Source: Paramacrobiotus richtersi (taxonomy: Eukaryota > Tardigrada > Eutardigrada > Parachela > Macrobiotidae). From it: a stretch of 41,000 nucleotides of DNA. This document shows positions 23,286 to 34,980 of this stretch, piece after piece (position 1 is the first letter of the stretch; every line of letters begins with the position of its first letter). The notes under the pieces are model-generated. The model was not told the DNA's origin, did not search any database, and was given only the letters and a program-made list of their open reading frames with translations. Position numbers and translations under genes: made by a program. Location of the stretch: contig JAQGAU010000103.1 in assembly GCA_034698045.1 (NCBI GenBank), forward strand, positions 1-41,000, read 5' to 3'.

Positions 23286-24421
23286 AAGTATTTTTGAATT
23301 CTGAGGATCTTTAATCAGAAATATAAGGACTCACTGATGCTACTCGTAAAAAATTAGTAATAAATAGATGCTTGTACTCGTAATAAAATGATTAAAAGTT
23401 TTCATCCACACATAATGAAATTTGGACCACATCAGTTCAGAAAAGATGAAACTGCGTGCAACGGTACGTCGCAATAATAAAAAAATCCATACTTTCCTAC
23501 CTGTGTTAGGTGTATAATTAACTTCACTCAGTATAATGATAATTTTCTCTTAGCATTTGGCACCTGATTCGGAAAATGAAATTCGCCAACGTTATGTAGG
23601 GCAAGTTGGGAAAATAGTGACTGTACTGGTTGTCGGCAATGCTGTGATGCCTGAAGTTTTGAAATCTGTAGTTGTCTGTGCGCTAGCGCATTAAAGTTCA
23701 GTCCGTGTCTGTAATATAAACTGCAAAACGTTCTTCTTTTAGCAACTGAAAATTGCTTTTGTCGGAAATTTATCAAGTTTCCAGTACTTACATAATCCGG
23801 TCTATGCAGTAATTTTTCCCCGGCCATCTTTTTTTTCACAAATAGACAAATGCTTCGTACTTCCTTATATATTTTTCTCCAAGTTTTGTTTTCATTAGCA
23901 TGTCCTTTATTGTGCGAAAGCGGCATTTCTGCTGTTCCCATGAACTTTCTGGTGTCGTCATTGTACCCCGTCATGGTCATTCGTCTGTCCTTTTTGATAT
24001 AACTTTAACAATGCCTGTGAAACTGTCAATCTGTGCAGTACTGTATACAAAATGAATGCTCACATCAGCAGTCAAAATCCGATTCACCACCAACGAATAC
24101 TGAAAGCGACCTTTTTCAATTTATCAAAAAAAAATTAATATGAACAACAACAAAAAGCCAGGTTCACCTGGCCACTGGCCAATCTTACCGTTTTCTGTAT
24201 AATAAGAAATCAGCACCTGTACATCTCTAACAACCGAAGTCTTAACAATAAAACCACTTTAACATTCCAATCAAAATAGCATAAAAAAGGTCTGTTACAA
24301 TGGAGTACACATCTGTACATCTCTAACAAAAAAGTTTTAACAATAAAACCATTTAAAACAATCTCTTGTCTAACAATTAGAAAGTGTAAAGAAAGTCTTT
24401 TTCAAAGAAAGACTGTCTTTC
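23286..24421. other. Spacer between LLP-3 promoter and LLP-4 3' end
   Basis: No gene is supported. A 150-codon minus-strand open frame (23528-23980) has no recognised similarity. Its upstream part overlaps a GCGGCATTTCTGCTGTT block that recurs in the other spacers (14962, 15052, 19081), so it is probably chance. The right end carries a 96-bp duplication of the 3' UTR. Confidence 0.4.
24217..24405. repeat. Tandem duplication (96-bp period) in the LLP-4 3' UTR
   Basis: CTGTACATCTCTAACAA starts at 24217 and again at 24313, each followed by GTxTTAACAATAAAACCA. The same segment occurs once downstream of LLP-2 (near 15310). Confidence 0.75.
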
Positions 24422-26918
24422 CTATTCGCCACCGGCGACCGCCCGCGCTGCCGCCGCCTCAGCTTTGTCTCGGTCAAGGATGACCACGCCCCGGACGCCC
24501 TGCTGCTTCAGCTTTTCCGTCTTCCAGTCCATGTAGCGATCCTCGACAACGTCGCCCCCTGGGTCCTTCTTAACATAGCGAAGACTCCGTCGCGGATACT
24601 TGCCGAGAAGATAGTCCTGTCGATCCTGCTCATCCAGATCGCCCTTGCGCCACTCGGCGCACGGCCCATACAGCTTCGACTTTTGCCCGTCTTTCGGTCG
24701 GAAACCCAGCATGTGGCTGACGGCATCCTTATGACGGTGAGCACCTTCGAATTGCTTTTGGCAGATGCCGCAGTAAAAGAGAACATCATAACCCAGGTGT
24801 GCAGTGTTTTTCGCCGATTGATCGTTGCGGATAACCTGGTGGGGTTCAGTCTAATAACAACATGCTACAGTTCAAACCAGCCGAACAGATATCATTTTAA
24901 TTTTTTTCAATTTTTTTTCAATTTATACGTAATTTTCGTTCACTATGGCCCACCTTCTTGCCGGTAACTGTAGTATGCATATCCTTTTCGGCATCGAATC
25001 CAAGACGACGGGTCATGTCACTGCCGCGAGACCCACTGACGGAGGCTGTGGGAGCCGTTTCCGAGTGCGGGGAGGGTGAACGCGCCACACTGCTCATCCG
25101 GCTGGACGTGGGTGTCAGCCTCGAGGAGCTCACATCCGGTCGCTTACGTTTCTGTCCGCTGGCATTCTTGTCGGAATGGCGTACCGGCGTTGCATTACCC
25201 ACACTGCAAATGCGATATATTTGTCGCAACAAATTGTTGTTGCCAACAATCACTTCCAAAGGGATGCTAATTGTAGTAAATTAAAACCCTGGTAAAACGT
25301 CGTCAAAAGTACCTACGTTCCATAACAGCAGTTTGATAATTAAAAAACATAAAAATGTTACTAAACGAGCACAAATGACATGAGCCAAACACATGTATCC
25401 TCTAACGTGATTCCTTACCGCACTTCCTCCGCCTTCTTCTGGGCATCGCACGCCTTGAACCCCGCCGTGAAGTTGGCACACAGCTCGGCCAGCCGCTCTT
25501 TCTCCTCGACGACCTGTTGGTGGCGTGCGGTGTGGTCGCGAATCGTTTCCGACATTTCTTGTGTTCGCTGCTCGGTCTGTTGCTGGTAAGTTGTGTATTC
25601 ATCGCGCAGCCGGTTTAGTTCAGTCGTCTGGTCACGATACTGTTTGCAAACAGAAAACTTGTTAACGAAGGCATCTCAATCCATTTACTTAAAAATGTTC
25701 CAGTTAGCGTATTTCTGAACAATTTTTTCAATTCACAATTTGGACTTACTCGGAACAGAGTCGAACGAATAATTAAGTGTTCTTTTGTGGATAATGTAGT
25801 AAACTAAACCAGACACTCACAGCTTTCTGCACAGCGGCCAGTTGTTGGGACATCTCGCGGCACTTGTTAGTGGCGGTCTGATGCTGCACATCATGCTGAT
25901 AATCTTGAATCGTTCTGGACATTTCGCTGATCTGCTGCTCGGTCTGTTCCTTGTAGCCAGTATATTCATCGAACAGCTTACTCAATTCGTCCTCCCGGTC
26001 TCGGTTCTGTCCCAAACAAATAACATGAGAAATTCAGTTAAAATTAATAATTAATTTTTTATCCATTTATTAAATCAAAATGCTTACAATTTTTTGCACA
26101 GCGGCCAATTGTTTGGATATCTCACGGCAGTTGTTGCTGGCGGTCGTGGCAGTGTCCTGGTAATGTTGCTTCTCTTGTTCCACGATGCGCAGCTGGTTCG
26201 TCATGTTGTCCAACTGCAAAGACATATCTTTAACCAGACAATATCAGTAAAAGTGAAAATGTCAAAACAATATTAAAATAAAAAATGCAAATATCGGCAA
26301 ATAAGAACGACGAAAATCACAAAATTTACAGTGCAAAAAACACATGATCTTTACTTTTTTTGTGCGAAAAACAGTCAAAAAATACACGGTAAAATTTTCT
26401 GCAAAATAAATCCTGTTTTTAGTAATCTATGATTCTGAGCTGCAAACCACAGGATAAAATCCGCGAAACTGACAATGCAAAAGTGTGCGCTGTTAAGGCC
26501 CCAATAAACAACGAGAAATAAAGTACCTTCCGTTGATACATTTCGGCCAGCTGATTCTCAAAATCACTTCGCGCAGCTTCCAAATCGACCTGAAACTGTG
26601 CACGCATACGGTAGATGTTGACATCCTGGACGGAGCGGCGTGCAGTGCCGCTGTCCACGGAATGCATTTTCTATTAAAAAATCAACAAAAATTACTGATA
26701 TTCACGAAAATTAATAACTATAATATACAATTAGAAACAAATTTATTACGGCTTTTATCAGATAAAATAACACGCATTTAAACCTGCAGTAAAAACAATT
26801 GATTTACTTCAGTTTTCTGCAGATCAGCCTCGTTCCATGCCACTTCTTCCCGTAGCGTGCTTTCAGCCGGTCCAGCGCGGGTCCCGGCATCTTCCACACG
26901 GGCTGGCACTCCCGCCAT
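24422..26918 (-). CDS. LLP-4: longest LLP, with an extra chimeric coiled-coil exon and new C-terminal domain
   Basis: Exons 26808-26918 (start MAGVPARVEDAG), 26527-26670 (exon 5), 26088-26213 (exon 6), 25821-26006 (chimeric), 25419-25639 (exon 7), 24954-25203 (exon 8) and 24422-24835 (new exon) give 483 residues without a stop. The chimeric exon begins like exon 7 (NRDREDELSKLFDEY) and ends like exon 6 (REMSQQLAAVQKA). At 186 bases it preserves frame and lengthens the coiled coil by 62 residues. The tail has QKRKRPDV. The new domain reads FYCGIC, X15, HMLG, GPCAEW, QDRQDYLLGKYPRRS, VVILDRD. This copy has the most diverged C-terminal exon. Head, coil 1A and exon 4 are absent. Function unknown. 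Confidence 0.72.
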
Positions 26919-27334
26919 TCTGCAACAAAAAGTCAACGCAATCAGTAATCAATCAGGAATTTCGGTTGAAAGAAAATCACAAAACACTGTATTGCTCAGG
27001 TTCAACGACGGCCAACAAACTGCACAGTTTGTCCGTTCGCGGACGTTTCGAGTCGGGTTCTTCGATATTCTTCTTTACCTATTCGAATATGGATGGACCT
27101 CAGTGGCTCAATCACAGCACAAAGATCTGGATGTCCTGGAGAAATACTGAAACAGACCAGCAATTAGTCACAGTGTAGGACGATGGTCAGATGCTAACGC
27201 TGTCACATGTGGAGAAACGAGCAACCAATTCGTAAAAGCTGAAAAAGAGCGATCACACGTTGGACTGACACGCAAAACGCAAAATGTATGATATCATACG
27301 AAATCATCACGGTTTGTTGATTGGGTTTTTTTGT

Positions 27335-27425
27335 CCGAGTTGTGGAATCCATTGGCATAGTCACCTCACACTGACACTCTGCGGCAGTGGAAGTCAGTTG
27401 ACAGGAAAGTGAAGTGGCAAAGGCC
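27335..27425 (-). promoter_or_regulatory. Putative LLP-4 promoter, E2F-like site degraded
   Basis: The conserved promoter block is recognisable (GAGTTGTGGAATCCATTGG on the plus strand), but the site reads TTTCCTGTCAA on the minus strand at 27398-27408, two changes from the other copies. Confidence 0.4.
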
Positions 27426-27483
27426 AGCGAGATAATCAAGCGAGCGCAGCGAGCGTTTTATAAGTTGAAGAAATCAAAGTTCT

Positions 27484-28470
27484 CGGCACGCGAAGTACCA
27501 GGGTCTTCAAGTTCGTGGGTCTACGAGTCCTTAGGTACTTCAGTTTTGAGAACGTTGTATGGTATAGGGTGGTCAAACTTGGGCTCCCATCACGCGGAGT
27601 ACCCGGGTACTTGGGTTCTTCAGGTACTTGGGATCTCGGGTTCTTCGGTACTCCAGGTTTTTGAGTTCTTGGAGTATCTGAGTTCTCGGGTACTTTGTAT
27701 GCTGTGGGGTGCCCAAACTTGGGCTCCCGTCACGCGGAGTACTCGGGTACTTGGGTTCTTCAGGTACTTGGGTACTTGGGTTCTTGGGTCCGTGGAGTTC
27801 TTGGGTTCTCGGGTTCTTGCGTACTTCGTATGATATGGGGTGCTGAAACTTTGGCTCCCGACGCGCGAAGTACTCGGGTACTTGGATTCTCGGGTTCTTC
27901 AGGGACTTGCGTTCTTGAGTACTTTAGGTACTTGGGTTCTCGTGTTCTTGGGTACTCGGTGTTCTTGAGTTCTCGGAGTTCTTGAGTTCTCGGGTACTTC
28001 GTATGGGTGCTGAAACCTGGGCTCCCGACACGCGGAGTACTCGGGTACTTGGGTTCTCGGGTTCTTGAGTACTTGGAGTTCTTGGGTACCTCAGGTACTC
28101 AGGTTCTCGGGTTCTTGAGCTCTTGGAGTTGTTGGGTTCTACTTGTTATGGGGTGATTAAACTTGGGCTCCCGACACGCGGAGTACCCGCCAAGTACCCG
28201 GGTTCATCAGGTTCTTGGGTTCCTTTAGAACTTGGAGTACTTGGGTTTTGCGTGTTCTTGGGTTCTCGGGTATTTTGTGTGTTATGGGATGCCCAAACTT
28301 GGGCTCCCGACACGCGGAGTGCCCGGGTGCTTCGGTTCTCGAGTTCTTCAGGTACCTGGGCTTTCGGGTTCTTGAGTACTTGGGTTCCCGGGTTATTGAG
28401 TACTTTGAGTTCTTGGGTTTTTAAAGTTTTTGGGTTTTCGTGTACTTCGTATGTTATGGGTGCCTATAGG
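27484..28470. repeat. Higher-order minisatellite (about 1 kb)
   Basis: Six units of about 130-165 bp, each opening with a CAAACTTGGGCTCCC-type block followed by ACACGCGGAGTAC (near 27580, 27713, 27845, 28015, 28158 and 28294). The rest of each unit is made of 10-12 base words such as GGGTACTTGG, GGGTTCTCGG and GAGTTCTTGG. Long open frames here are by-products of the repeat. It lies beside the inversion that turned LLP-5 around. Confidence 0.9.
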
Positions 28471-29436
28471 TTTTTCGTTTGGTGTGGCTGTGGGTTTTTA
28501 AAAGGGTTTTCAAAAGGGTCTTCGATTTTTTTGGAGGTTTTTGTCTTTGAGGGGATGTTTTTAGAACTTATATTTATTTTAAACAGTCCAATATATGTCC
28601 AAGTCATACAGCCCAAGTCGTGAATCGTTTTTTCCGCTGTTAGATGCACAGAAGTTACAGCATTTTTTTAAAGATTATAGCGACAGGGGTTTAATTTCTT
28701 TTGTTGAGATATTTGTTTTGGTCTTCTGTCCTATTTTGCAATGTTAATTTCCCTTAGGAACCATTTTTAGTCGAAAAATGTTGTTAAACCGAGGGTGTTT
28801 TAATTATTTTGTATATGGTTTTCTTTGTTAGTAATTGCTATATAGGGCCATCTTTTTAATTGGAAGGGTTATTGGTTTTTAAGAAATCTTTAAAAACTTT
28901 TGTTCATTATTTTCACTACAGGGATAACGTTTCTAAGGGAAACTATTGTTCATATCATTTTATTGCTGTTGTTCACGGGCACATATTTAAAATTTCCATT
29001 ATTGTATTTTAAAGCGAGGCACGATTATTGTTGGGGTGACTTCATTTTATTCATTTAACTGTTTTTGTATTATAGCTGAATATTCTATATTTAGTAAGTT
29101 TGCGAAAAATATATTCGCTTGTGGTGCCGAAACTACCAGTCAGTCGTACAGTCATTGCACAGACACAATTTTGCGTCTTAAAAAACAAAGCGCGTTTATT
29201 AATCATCAAATTTGCCGCCTTCTACGGAAGCCACAGTTAAACAGCCAGAAGAAAAATTGTTGCTGCTGTTTTACTGTACTGTTGCAACCATAAGTTATTG
29301 CTAAACGTTTATTGGTTTTCTTAGGAGTCTGTAATTTTATGTCAAATATATCACGTGGCGGCCGTGCCCTAACGTGCGGACTGCGGAGGCCTCCGCGCTC
29401 GCTTGTTCTAATGGCTAACGAAAGAGAGACATTCTC
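28471..29436. other. Gene-free stretch right of the minisatellite
   Basis: T-rich unique sequence. I see no exon, no LLP homology and no clear repeat. Confidence 0.4.
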
Positions 29437-29605
29437 CTAGAAAATGGTAGATAACTAAGTATTGGGAAACTGGGGAAAGCCGGTCGACTTGTTTTTTGTT
29501 TCAACGTTTAAGTTTGGAAATCATGCGCGGTAATGCCCAGTTGATTACGAGCACTGTTCCCTGCCGAGCTGATCGGAATAAGTTTTTTATTTGAGTGGAA
29601 AAAAA

Positions 29606-30196
29606 AACTAGGTAATCGCTCTCCGCTGATGCTGGCGATGAAGACCGGAGCGCTGAGGCTCAGCTATCATCTCTAATGGGTAAACTGTGGGTTCGTTCTC
29701 CGACTGGTTGTCGCCTACCAGTAGGACCACCAGGCCGTGTCGAAACGTTCTGTTTAACATTTTGTTGCGGCAGGGACAAAAACATCTTCGACCGGAGCGG
29801 AGCGAAGGCGTTCTATACGGTACTCAGCAGTATGCATAACAGTTCCCCGTTCACTCGAGCGACAATGCCTGATAACAAGAACACACATGAAAAAACATGG
29901 CAAAAACTATAACAGCTACGGTACTCAGCTGTGTCTGCGTTTCCTATGGGCCCAAATTTGGCATGTGCTCCGTTATGATTTTCGGAACCTTATTGTTTTT
30001 GAATTATATTTCTAAAAAATGAAGTTATTACAATTATTGATGTACCGCTAATGCCAAACCATACAGTGCAGCCGTTTTAAGACTGAATACAGTGAAAGCC
30101 CCTTCGTAATTCAAGACAATCGAAAGCGGATCCTTCACAAAGCTGAGCTTCAGCGCTCCGGCCTTCTTCGCCAGCATCAAGAGCGATTACCTAGTT
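29606..30196. mobile_element. 591-bp element with about 57-bp terminal inverted repeats
   Basis: Both ends start AACTAGGTAATCGCTCT and continue with a matching TGATGCTGGCGA...CCGGAGCGCTGA.GCTCAGCT tract, with one 4-base gap and a few mismatches. No transposase frame, so it is non-autonomous. Weaker inverted similarity (AGAAAATGGTAGATAACT at 29437 against 30197-30213) suggests an outer boundary or a nested insertion. It sits just upstream of the LLP-5 leader. Confidence 0.75.
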
Positions 30197-30373
30197 ATCT
30201 CCCATTTTCTTGAAAATTATTATCTCGCTGGCCCATATCTCAGGACATCGGTTTTGGTGCTTGTGGTGAGTGGTGACTGAGGTATGTCCAACAGGTGAAT
30301 ACTGAATAAAAATAAGATCGAAGAACCCGAAAATTTTCGAAATCGCTGATCACTGATGAATGTTTGTTGTAGT

Positions 30374-32798
30374 ATGGCGGGAGTGAAAGCTGGCTTGGAC
30401 GATGGCCAAGCTCGCGCGCACGTCACTCTGAACGAGTCTTATCTGCACATAAATGTATGTGTCCCAAGCTATTCAACTACCTTCCATCAGGTTTTGACAA
30501 CATGAAAATTTCACCACTTGGACGTTGTTGGGTTAACCCAACAACGGATGTAGCCGTTCAATATTCAGTCAGATTGTGAGTCTGTGAAGATTGTTCTGCA
30601 GTCAGAGAAGAGAACATTACACATTTAATCACATTTTTCCTCCGTATTCACGTTTTCATACGTATTGAATTACATTTTTCATACAAATTTCTTTCATGAA
30701 TTTATATAGAGTTAGTTATCTTGTCTAGACACAAGACCGGGAGGAAGGAGTGAGCATGCTGTGCGATGAAGACGCTAGTGACAAGAAACAGACCGAGCGG
30801 CCGATTAAGGAAACGTCCACAACGCTGAGCGACCACACGGTCCCCACCGCACGTTACCAGCAGGTTGTCCAGGAGGAAGAACGGCTGGTCGAAATGTATG
30901 AACGGCAGGTACTTCGATTCCCCTTGACTCGGCGTGCCAGTGCGTCGATCGACAATTTTGCTTTGTCCAATGTCGTCGATGTGTTCCTTTATTTTTCGAC
31001 GGCACCGTTGCCCACTAATTGATGAAGAACAATTTTATTTTCCAGAAATTTCATATTGTATGGTTTTTGTCGTGTAATTTTTGAAAAAGCGTATAATTTG
31101 ATTTGTGAAATACTTTTAGTTGCTTGGCCGGTAATATTGACCGATATTGTCTTGTATATTTAATTGTTTCGACAATGTGCTGCACTGTAGGAAGTGTCTT
31201 TGTGTTGTCAGTTGGACGATATGACGAACCAGCTGCTCGGCGCGCAGCAAGCTGTCCAAAAGCACCAGGACACTGCCACGGCCGCCATCAACAATAACCG
31301 CGAAATGTCCCAGCAACTAACTGGCCGCTGTTCGCAAAACTGTAAGCGTCTGGTCTACTTCGCTTTGGAATATAGTAGTAAGAAGTACTATATTCTAAGA
31401 AAAACACCTGATTATTCGGTCGATTGAATTCAGTCAAATTGCATGAATTAGAAAAGTTGTAATGTACCTATTACGTCAATTGGAATTTGGAACATTATTT
31501 ATTAAACGTATTCAGTCATTGTTCAACTTACTTTCAAAATTAATTTCCTAAATTCTTTAATTAAATCCCTGTCAAGACTTTTATCGTGTACAGCATCATG
31601 ACCAGACAAATGAGCTGAGCCGGCTGCGGGATGAATACGCTACTTACAAGAAGCAGACCGAGCAACGGATACAGGAAATGTCCAAAATGATTCGCGACCA
31701 CACTGCACGCAACCAGCAGGTAATCGAGGAAATGGCCCAGCTCTGTACCAACGTCTCGGCGGGGATCATGGCGTGCGATGCCCTGGAGAAAGGGGAGGAA
31801 GAGCGGTGAGTTTCGAAGAATCCGCGTCCGAGGATGCATTTTGGTTAACGGTCAACTTCAGTCATCATATAATTTGTACTTTTGGTCTTTTTTTAGTTCT
31901 CAAATTCTAGTTCTACTTTTCACGACGTTTTACCGGGGTTCCAGTTTACTTACCTGCGATACTTCGTTGCGATTTTTTGGCACCTTTAACCTACAATCAA
32001 CATCACTTTGGTTGCTTTGAATATTGGATTTGCAGTGTGGGTGTTGCGACGCCGCAACGCCCTCCCGACCAGAATTCGAGCGGCCACAAGCAGAAGAGAC
32101 CGGATCTGATCTCGTCGAGGGTGCCGGCTTTGGCCAGCCGGATGGACAGGGTGGCGCCTTCACCATCCCCCACTCGGGAACGGCACTCTCAGCCTCCGCC
32201 AGCGGGTTTCGCTGCAGTGACAGGATCCGCCGTCTGGGACTGGATGCCGGAAAGGACAGACGCACTAAGAATACCAGCAACCAGGTGCGCAACGAAAACT
32301 ACTTATAAATTACAACAATCATTAGTAGCAATTAAAACATCTCTTCGGCTGGTTTGAGCAGCAGCATGTTGTTAATATACCTAACTCTGCTAGGAGATCC
32401 GCAACGATAAACTGGCCAAAGACATTAGGGATCGGGGTGGTTATCTGTATTACTGCGGCATCTGCCAGAAGCCAATCAAAGGCATTGGCCGGCGTGACCA
32501 CGCCGTCGACCACATGTTGGGTATCCTGCCCAAACAGGGTAAACCGGTGCTCCGTGTGCCGTGCAGCAAATGGCGCACTGGAACGTTCAGCTCACAGGAT
32601 CGACAGGATTACCTTCTGGGCAAGTATCCGCGACGGGGCGTTCGCTATGTTAAGTATAAGAATGGGACAGCGGGCGACGTTGTTGAGGAGAGCTACGAGG
32701 ACTGGACGAATGAGATGCAGAGAAAGCGGGTCGCGTTCATCATCGACCGGGACCAAGATGATGCGAAGGCAGCGCGGGTTGCGGCTGTTAACGGATAG
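30374..32798 (+). pseudogene. LLP-5: inverted lamin-derived unit with two frameshifts
   Basis: The only LLP on the plus strand. Exons: 30373-30454 (start MAGVKAGLDDGQ at 30374), 30729-30908 (chimera: exon 7 start joined to exon 5 end VEMYERQ), 31212-31341 (exon 6), 31594-31805 (exon 7, three codons deleted), 32036-32284 (exon 8) and 32394-32798 (new domain: YYCGIC, X15, HMLG, PCSKW, QDRQDYLLGKYPRRG). The exon 6 copy carries a 4-base duplication (AACTAACT), and exon 8 is one base short (249 against 250). The first shift leads to a stop at the start of the exon 7 copy, leaving about 132 residues. The new-domain exon itself is fully open (134 residues) and close to the LLP-3 version, so the damage may be recent. 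Confidence 0.75.
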
Positions 32799-33149
32799 GG
32801 ATGACAGTGCTCCACTCTAACCGACTGTCCTGTATTTTTTTGATTGTTGAACACGAGACTGTTCAAATGGTTCTATTGTTAAGGCGCAACACTGTACATC
32901 TCATGTTTAATAAGCATCTGTACATCTCTGACAACAATTGTTTGTTCTATAGAAAACTGTGTTGCGGCAAGCTAGATTGGCCCATGGCCATGTAAAGCTT
33001 TTTGTTGTTGCTGTTATTTTTGTTGATACATTTCCTAAACAAAAGGTCGTCTTCGGTATTTGGTGGTATGGTGAATATCTTGCTGAATGGACCTTAATTG
33101 CTGGGCATTCCAGGATATAGAGCTTCCTATTATACCCAAGAAATACAAA

Positions 33150-33235
33150 ACCTTTTATAAAAGGTCACAAAGATAACACTTCCCAGCTTTTGTGCAGCGC
33201 CCTTGCAACTTTCCCGCCAATTGTCTTAACTCTGT
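33150..33235 (+). promoter_or_regulatory. Orphan LLP-type promoter with E2F-like site
   Basis: TTTCCCGCCAA on the plus strand at 33210-33220, preceded by GCGCCCTTGCAAC as in the lamin promoter. A TTTTATAAAAGG block is near 33154-33165. It faces right, but no LLP gene follows on the plus strand. It lies where the next unit of an inverted array would start. Confidence 0.5.
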
Positions 33236-33377
33236 TAAAAGTTAAAACCAAGGGCGGAGCAATATAAACGGAGCAATAATTTACCTTTATTTCCGGATGT
33301 TTGTTTTTTATGTCTGTGGGATGATGATTTATTGTTTTACGGTGCGGCATACACCGCAAGACACACATAACAACATA

Positions 33378-33557
33378 CTAGGTAAGTGCACTCGCTGTTG
33401 ACGGGCACTGAATGACCGAAGCGAACGAACACTAATCATAATGTTAATAAGAATAATTAATATATTAATTTCGGATTATCTACCGACAGACCGAGCGACC
33501 GACACGAAGATCACTTTGACCTGAGTATAGAGGACCTTCGCTTCGCTTCGGTCGGTT
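33378..33557. mobile_element. Short dispersed element with CCGAAGCGAA ends
   Basis: CTAGGTAAGTGCACTCGCTG...GGGCACTGAATGACCGAAGCGAA on the left and GGACCTTCGCTTCGCTTCGGTCG on the right. The same layout occurs in the LLP-3 intron (21378-21617). No coding capacity. Confidence 0.55.
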
Positions 33558-33649
33558 ATCGTGATTTACAGATGACATACCGTCTCCACAAAATCGTAAG
33601 TGTACAAGCGTATCAGAATTCGTGATCATTACCACAAACGATCCGTGTG

Positions 33650-34950
33650 CATTTCATTGTCAGACAGACGCGGAAACAATTCCGAGATCAATAAATCATA
33701 GTCGGATAACATCTGCGCATAAAAAACTGAATGCACATGTTAATCATACTGTTAACATTCTCGGACGAAAAATCTCACGGCTATTACCGCTAATAAACGC
33801 AAGAAGATGCTTCTAACTAAAAATTTCCCAGATACTCCCATCACAACAGCATATTCTCATGATTAACAGGGTGGCATATCCTCTCCGCCGAACTGTAAGT
33901 ATACCAGAGTATCAGAATTCTCCGGTCTGAAAACAGCCTTCCTGCCTTCCGAATATGACATCGTCCCACAAATTTCTCGTCCATCCCCAAGAATAACCTG
34001 AAACGCGATATGAACATAAGGTAAAACGACAGCAGTCTGTGCGATTCCCGAAAGAATCGGTGTCCCGTTTGCCATGCATTTACCACATCGCGGGCAACGG
34101 GTTCCAGGTTGCTGTCTTGATGTTGATTGGCTTATCCTTGCCAGGAAGAAAGACTGGGCACATTGCCCCCGTGACCGACTTGACACAGCCGATCTTGTTC
34201 AGCAGACTCCGGTCTTCATGGTGTTTGATGCGTACTGGAATGGCTGTCGTTTCCCAATCCGTGTCCTCCACGGCAATACCACCTCCCGGTGTTTCGGGTG
34301 GGTTGCACATTTTAGATGCGTACCACGGTGTCTGCGGATTGAACAACGTATCATTCCAGGTAACAGCTTTTTTTAGCTCTAATAACTAGGTAAGTGCACT
34401 GGTTGACCGAAACGAAGGAAGTATCGATATCGATTTAGTATTGTAAATAGATACTAAAACTAGGTAATCGCACTCCGCTGCGCTTGCGATAAAAACCGAA
34501 GCGAACGGAGACATTTCAGAACATACCTTCGGGTTTGTACAGCATGTGCCCTGAAAACTGACCAGGCAGACTTTTCAGGCTACAAATTGGGAAAAATACC
34601 TAAACTTTCATACAGGCGCAGAGCGACCCAAAAAACTATAAAAATCTAATACTAATGCTTGGAAGCAGGTGGTCCCCATGGGAGTAATTTGCACCGCAAA
34701 CTACCGCGTGGCATACAGTACCGTATAATTATGCAACAACCATACGGCATCGCAGACCACAACTGTTTTTGAAGACACGACTTGTGAAATTTCCACTCAC
34801 GTTCAAAAAACATTAACAGTACACCGAGCAGGATCAATAGTACTTCAAGCATCGAGCATCGAAGGTGGAAAATGTCGGTAACTTCAAAAGGTTGCGGGCT
34901 GCTGTTACGTATAAATTCCCGCTTCTTGATATAACAGCTTCGGCTCATCT
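33650..34950 (-). pseudogene. Unrecognised gene, probably decayed, with a membrane or signal segment
   Basis: On the minus strand, ATG 34948 opens MSRSCYIKKRE and contains a hydrophobic run (MLEVLLILLGVLLMFF) that could be a signal or membrane anchor, followed by a GTGAGT donor near 34801. Later pieces look coding: LPGQFSGHMLYKPE (34580-34530), NPQTPWYASKMCNPPETP through LPGKDKPINIK (34362-34080) and, in another frame, GIAQTAVVLPYVHIAFQVIL through YLQFGGEDMPPC (34050-33863). Frames and phases do not join cleanly and a CTAGGTAA-type repeat has inserted at 34386-34510. A second copy of the 3' part lies at 40620-40990. I do not recognise the family. Confidence 0.35.
34386..34515. mobile_element. 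Fragments of the CTAGGTAA / CCGAAGCGAA dispersed repeat
   Basis: AACTAGGTAAGTGCACT at 34386, GACCGAAACGAAGG just after it, and AACTAGGTAATCGCACTCCGCTGCG at about 34456. The last resembles the end of the 591-bp element. It sits in the presumed intron of the unrecognised gene. Confidence 0.45.
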
Positions 34951-34980
34951 TTATCAGGCTACCGAATGTTTGTACCGTCA

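Noticed and set aside
23528-23980. 150-codon minus-strand open frame with an internal GTAAGT donor
   Set aside because: No recognised similarity. Its first part overlaps a non-coding block repeated in the other spacers. Kept only as a spacer note; RNA-seq would decide.
27414-28623. Several 70-166 codon plus-strand frames with Trp/Leu/Gly-rich repeats
   Set aside because: They are products of the minisatellite, whose short units avoid stops; frames change along the array.
34652-34948. A confident membrane-protein gene from the hydrophobic frame
   Set aside because: The GTGAGT donor phase does not match the next plausible exon and later pieces lie in two frames, so it is reported only as a probable decayed gene.
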